Of a stretch of DNA of 64,000 nt, positions 63,960 through 64,000 are shown piece after piece. Each line of letters begins with the position of its first letter. Position 1 is the first letter of the stretch. This DNA is from Batillaria attramentaria (Eukaryota; Mollusca; Gastropoda; Batillariidae). The stretch spans positions 82,501 through 146,500 of the forward strand of contig JACVVK020000164.1 of assembly GCA_018292915.2 (NCBI GenBank), in the 5' to 3' direction. The notes below the pieces were generated by a model that worked only from the letters and a program-made list of their open reading frames with translations, was not told the DNA's origin and made no database searches. The position numbers were made by a program, and so were the translations under genes.

Positions 63960-64000
<41 letters not shown>
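63938..64000. repeat. (GA)n(GT)n microsatellite at window end
   Basis: GA 63938-63963, GT from 63964 and still continuing at the window edge. Confidence 0.96.

Overview
The window is eukaryotic, repeat-dominated, essentially intergenic or intronic nuclear DNA. The best guess is a lophotrochozoan, probably a marine mollusc and perhaps a gastropod. This is inferred from very dense (CA)n, (CT)n, (GT)n and trinucleotide microsatellites, several tRNA-headed SINE families, a SINE carrying what looks like a V-SINE core, CR1/L2-like LINE 3' ends, and an element laid out like the tandem-repeat Helentron/'pearl' elements of bivalves. No complete protein-coding gene, true tRNA, rRNA or CRISPR array could be supported. 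Nearly all long open frames are microsatellite translations or run through SINEs. Two short exon-like segments with plausible splice sites (32039-32208 and 59154-59231) are the only host-gene candidates, both weak.

Retroposons. SINE-A (about 165-180 bp, A box TGGCCGAATGG, B box GTTCGNATCCC, tail of CACC repeats) has about 30 copies on both strands. Many have exact 12-16 bp target-site duplications. SINE-B (about 490 bp, poly-A tail, tRNA-Asp/Glu/Val-like head) has three copies. SINE-C (V-SINE-like core, L2-like 3' end, ATT tail) has one full copy at 55523-55925 and several fragments. LINE remnants include RT C-terminal fragments (34950-35240, 43855-44052), a 3' UTR family (5700-6012, 11106-11424), and a hairpin/AATAAA family whose copies run into microsatellites.

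DNA elements. A 1,247-bp element (32581-33827) has an 8-bp target duplication and GC-rich termini built from 16-bp tandem repeats. It sits inside an older long-palindrome MITE (32243-34317), which has a sister copy at 28008-28590. There is also a MITE pair with terminal inverted repeats (26424-26716 and 37242-37529), a TA-flanked Tigger/pogo-like MITE (51767-51944), another TIR element (28868-29218) and the Helentron-like element (15041-16285).

Tandem arrays. Degenerate arrays of about 140-180 bp monomers lie at 1520-2620, 17100-18150, 18350-19225 and 46700-47402, with a looser one at 10660-11605. Several are interrupted by SINE or LINE insertions. Ordering the insertions gives a layered history: old arrays and unknown repeats, then MITEs and LINE ends, then SINE-B/SINE-C, then young SINE-A copies.
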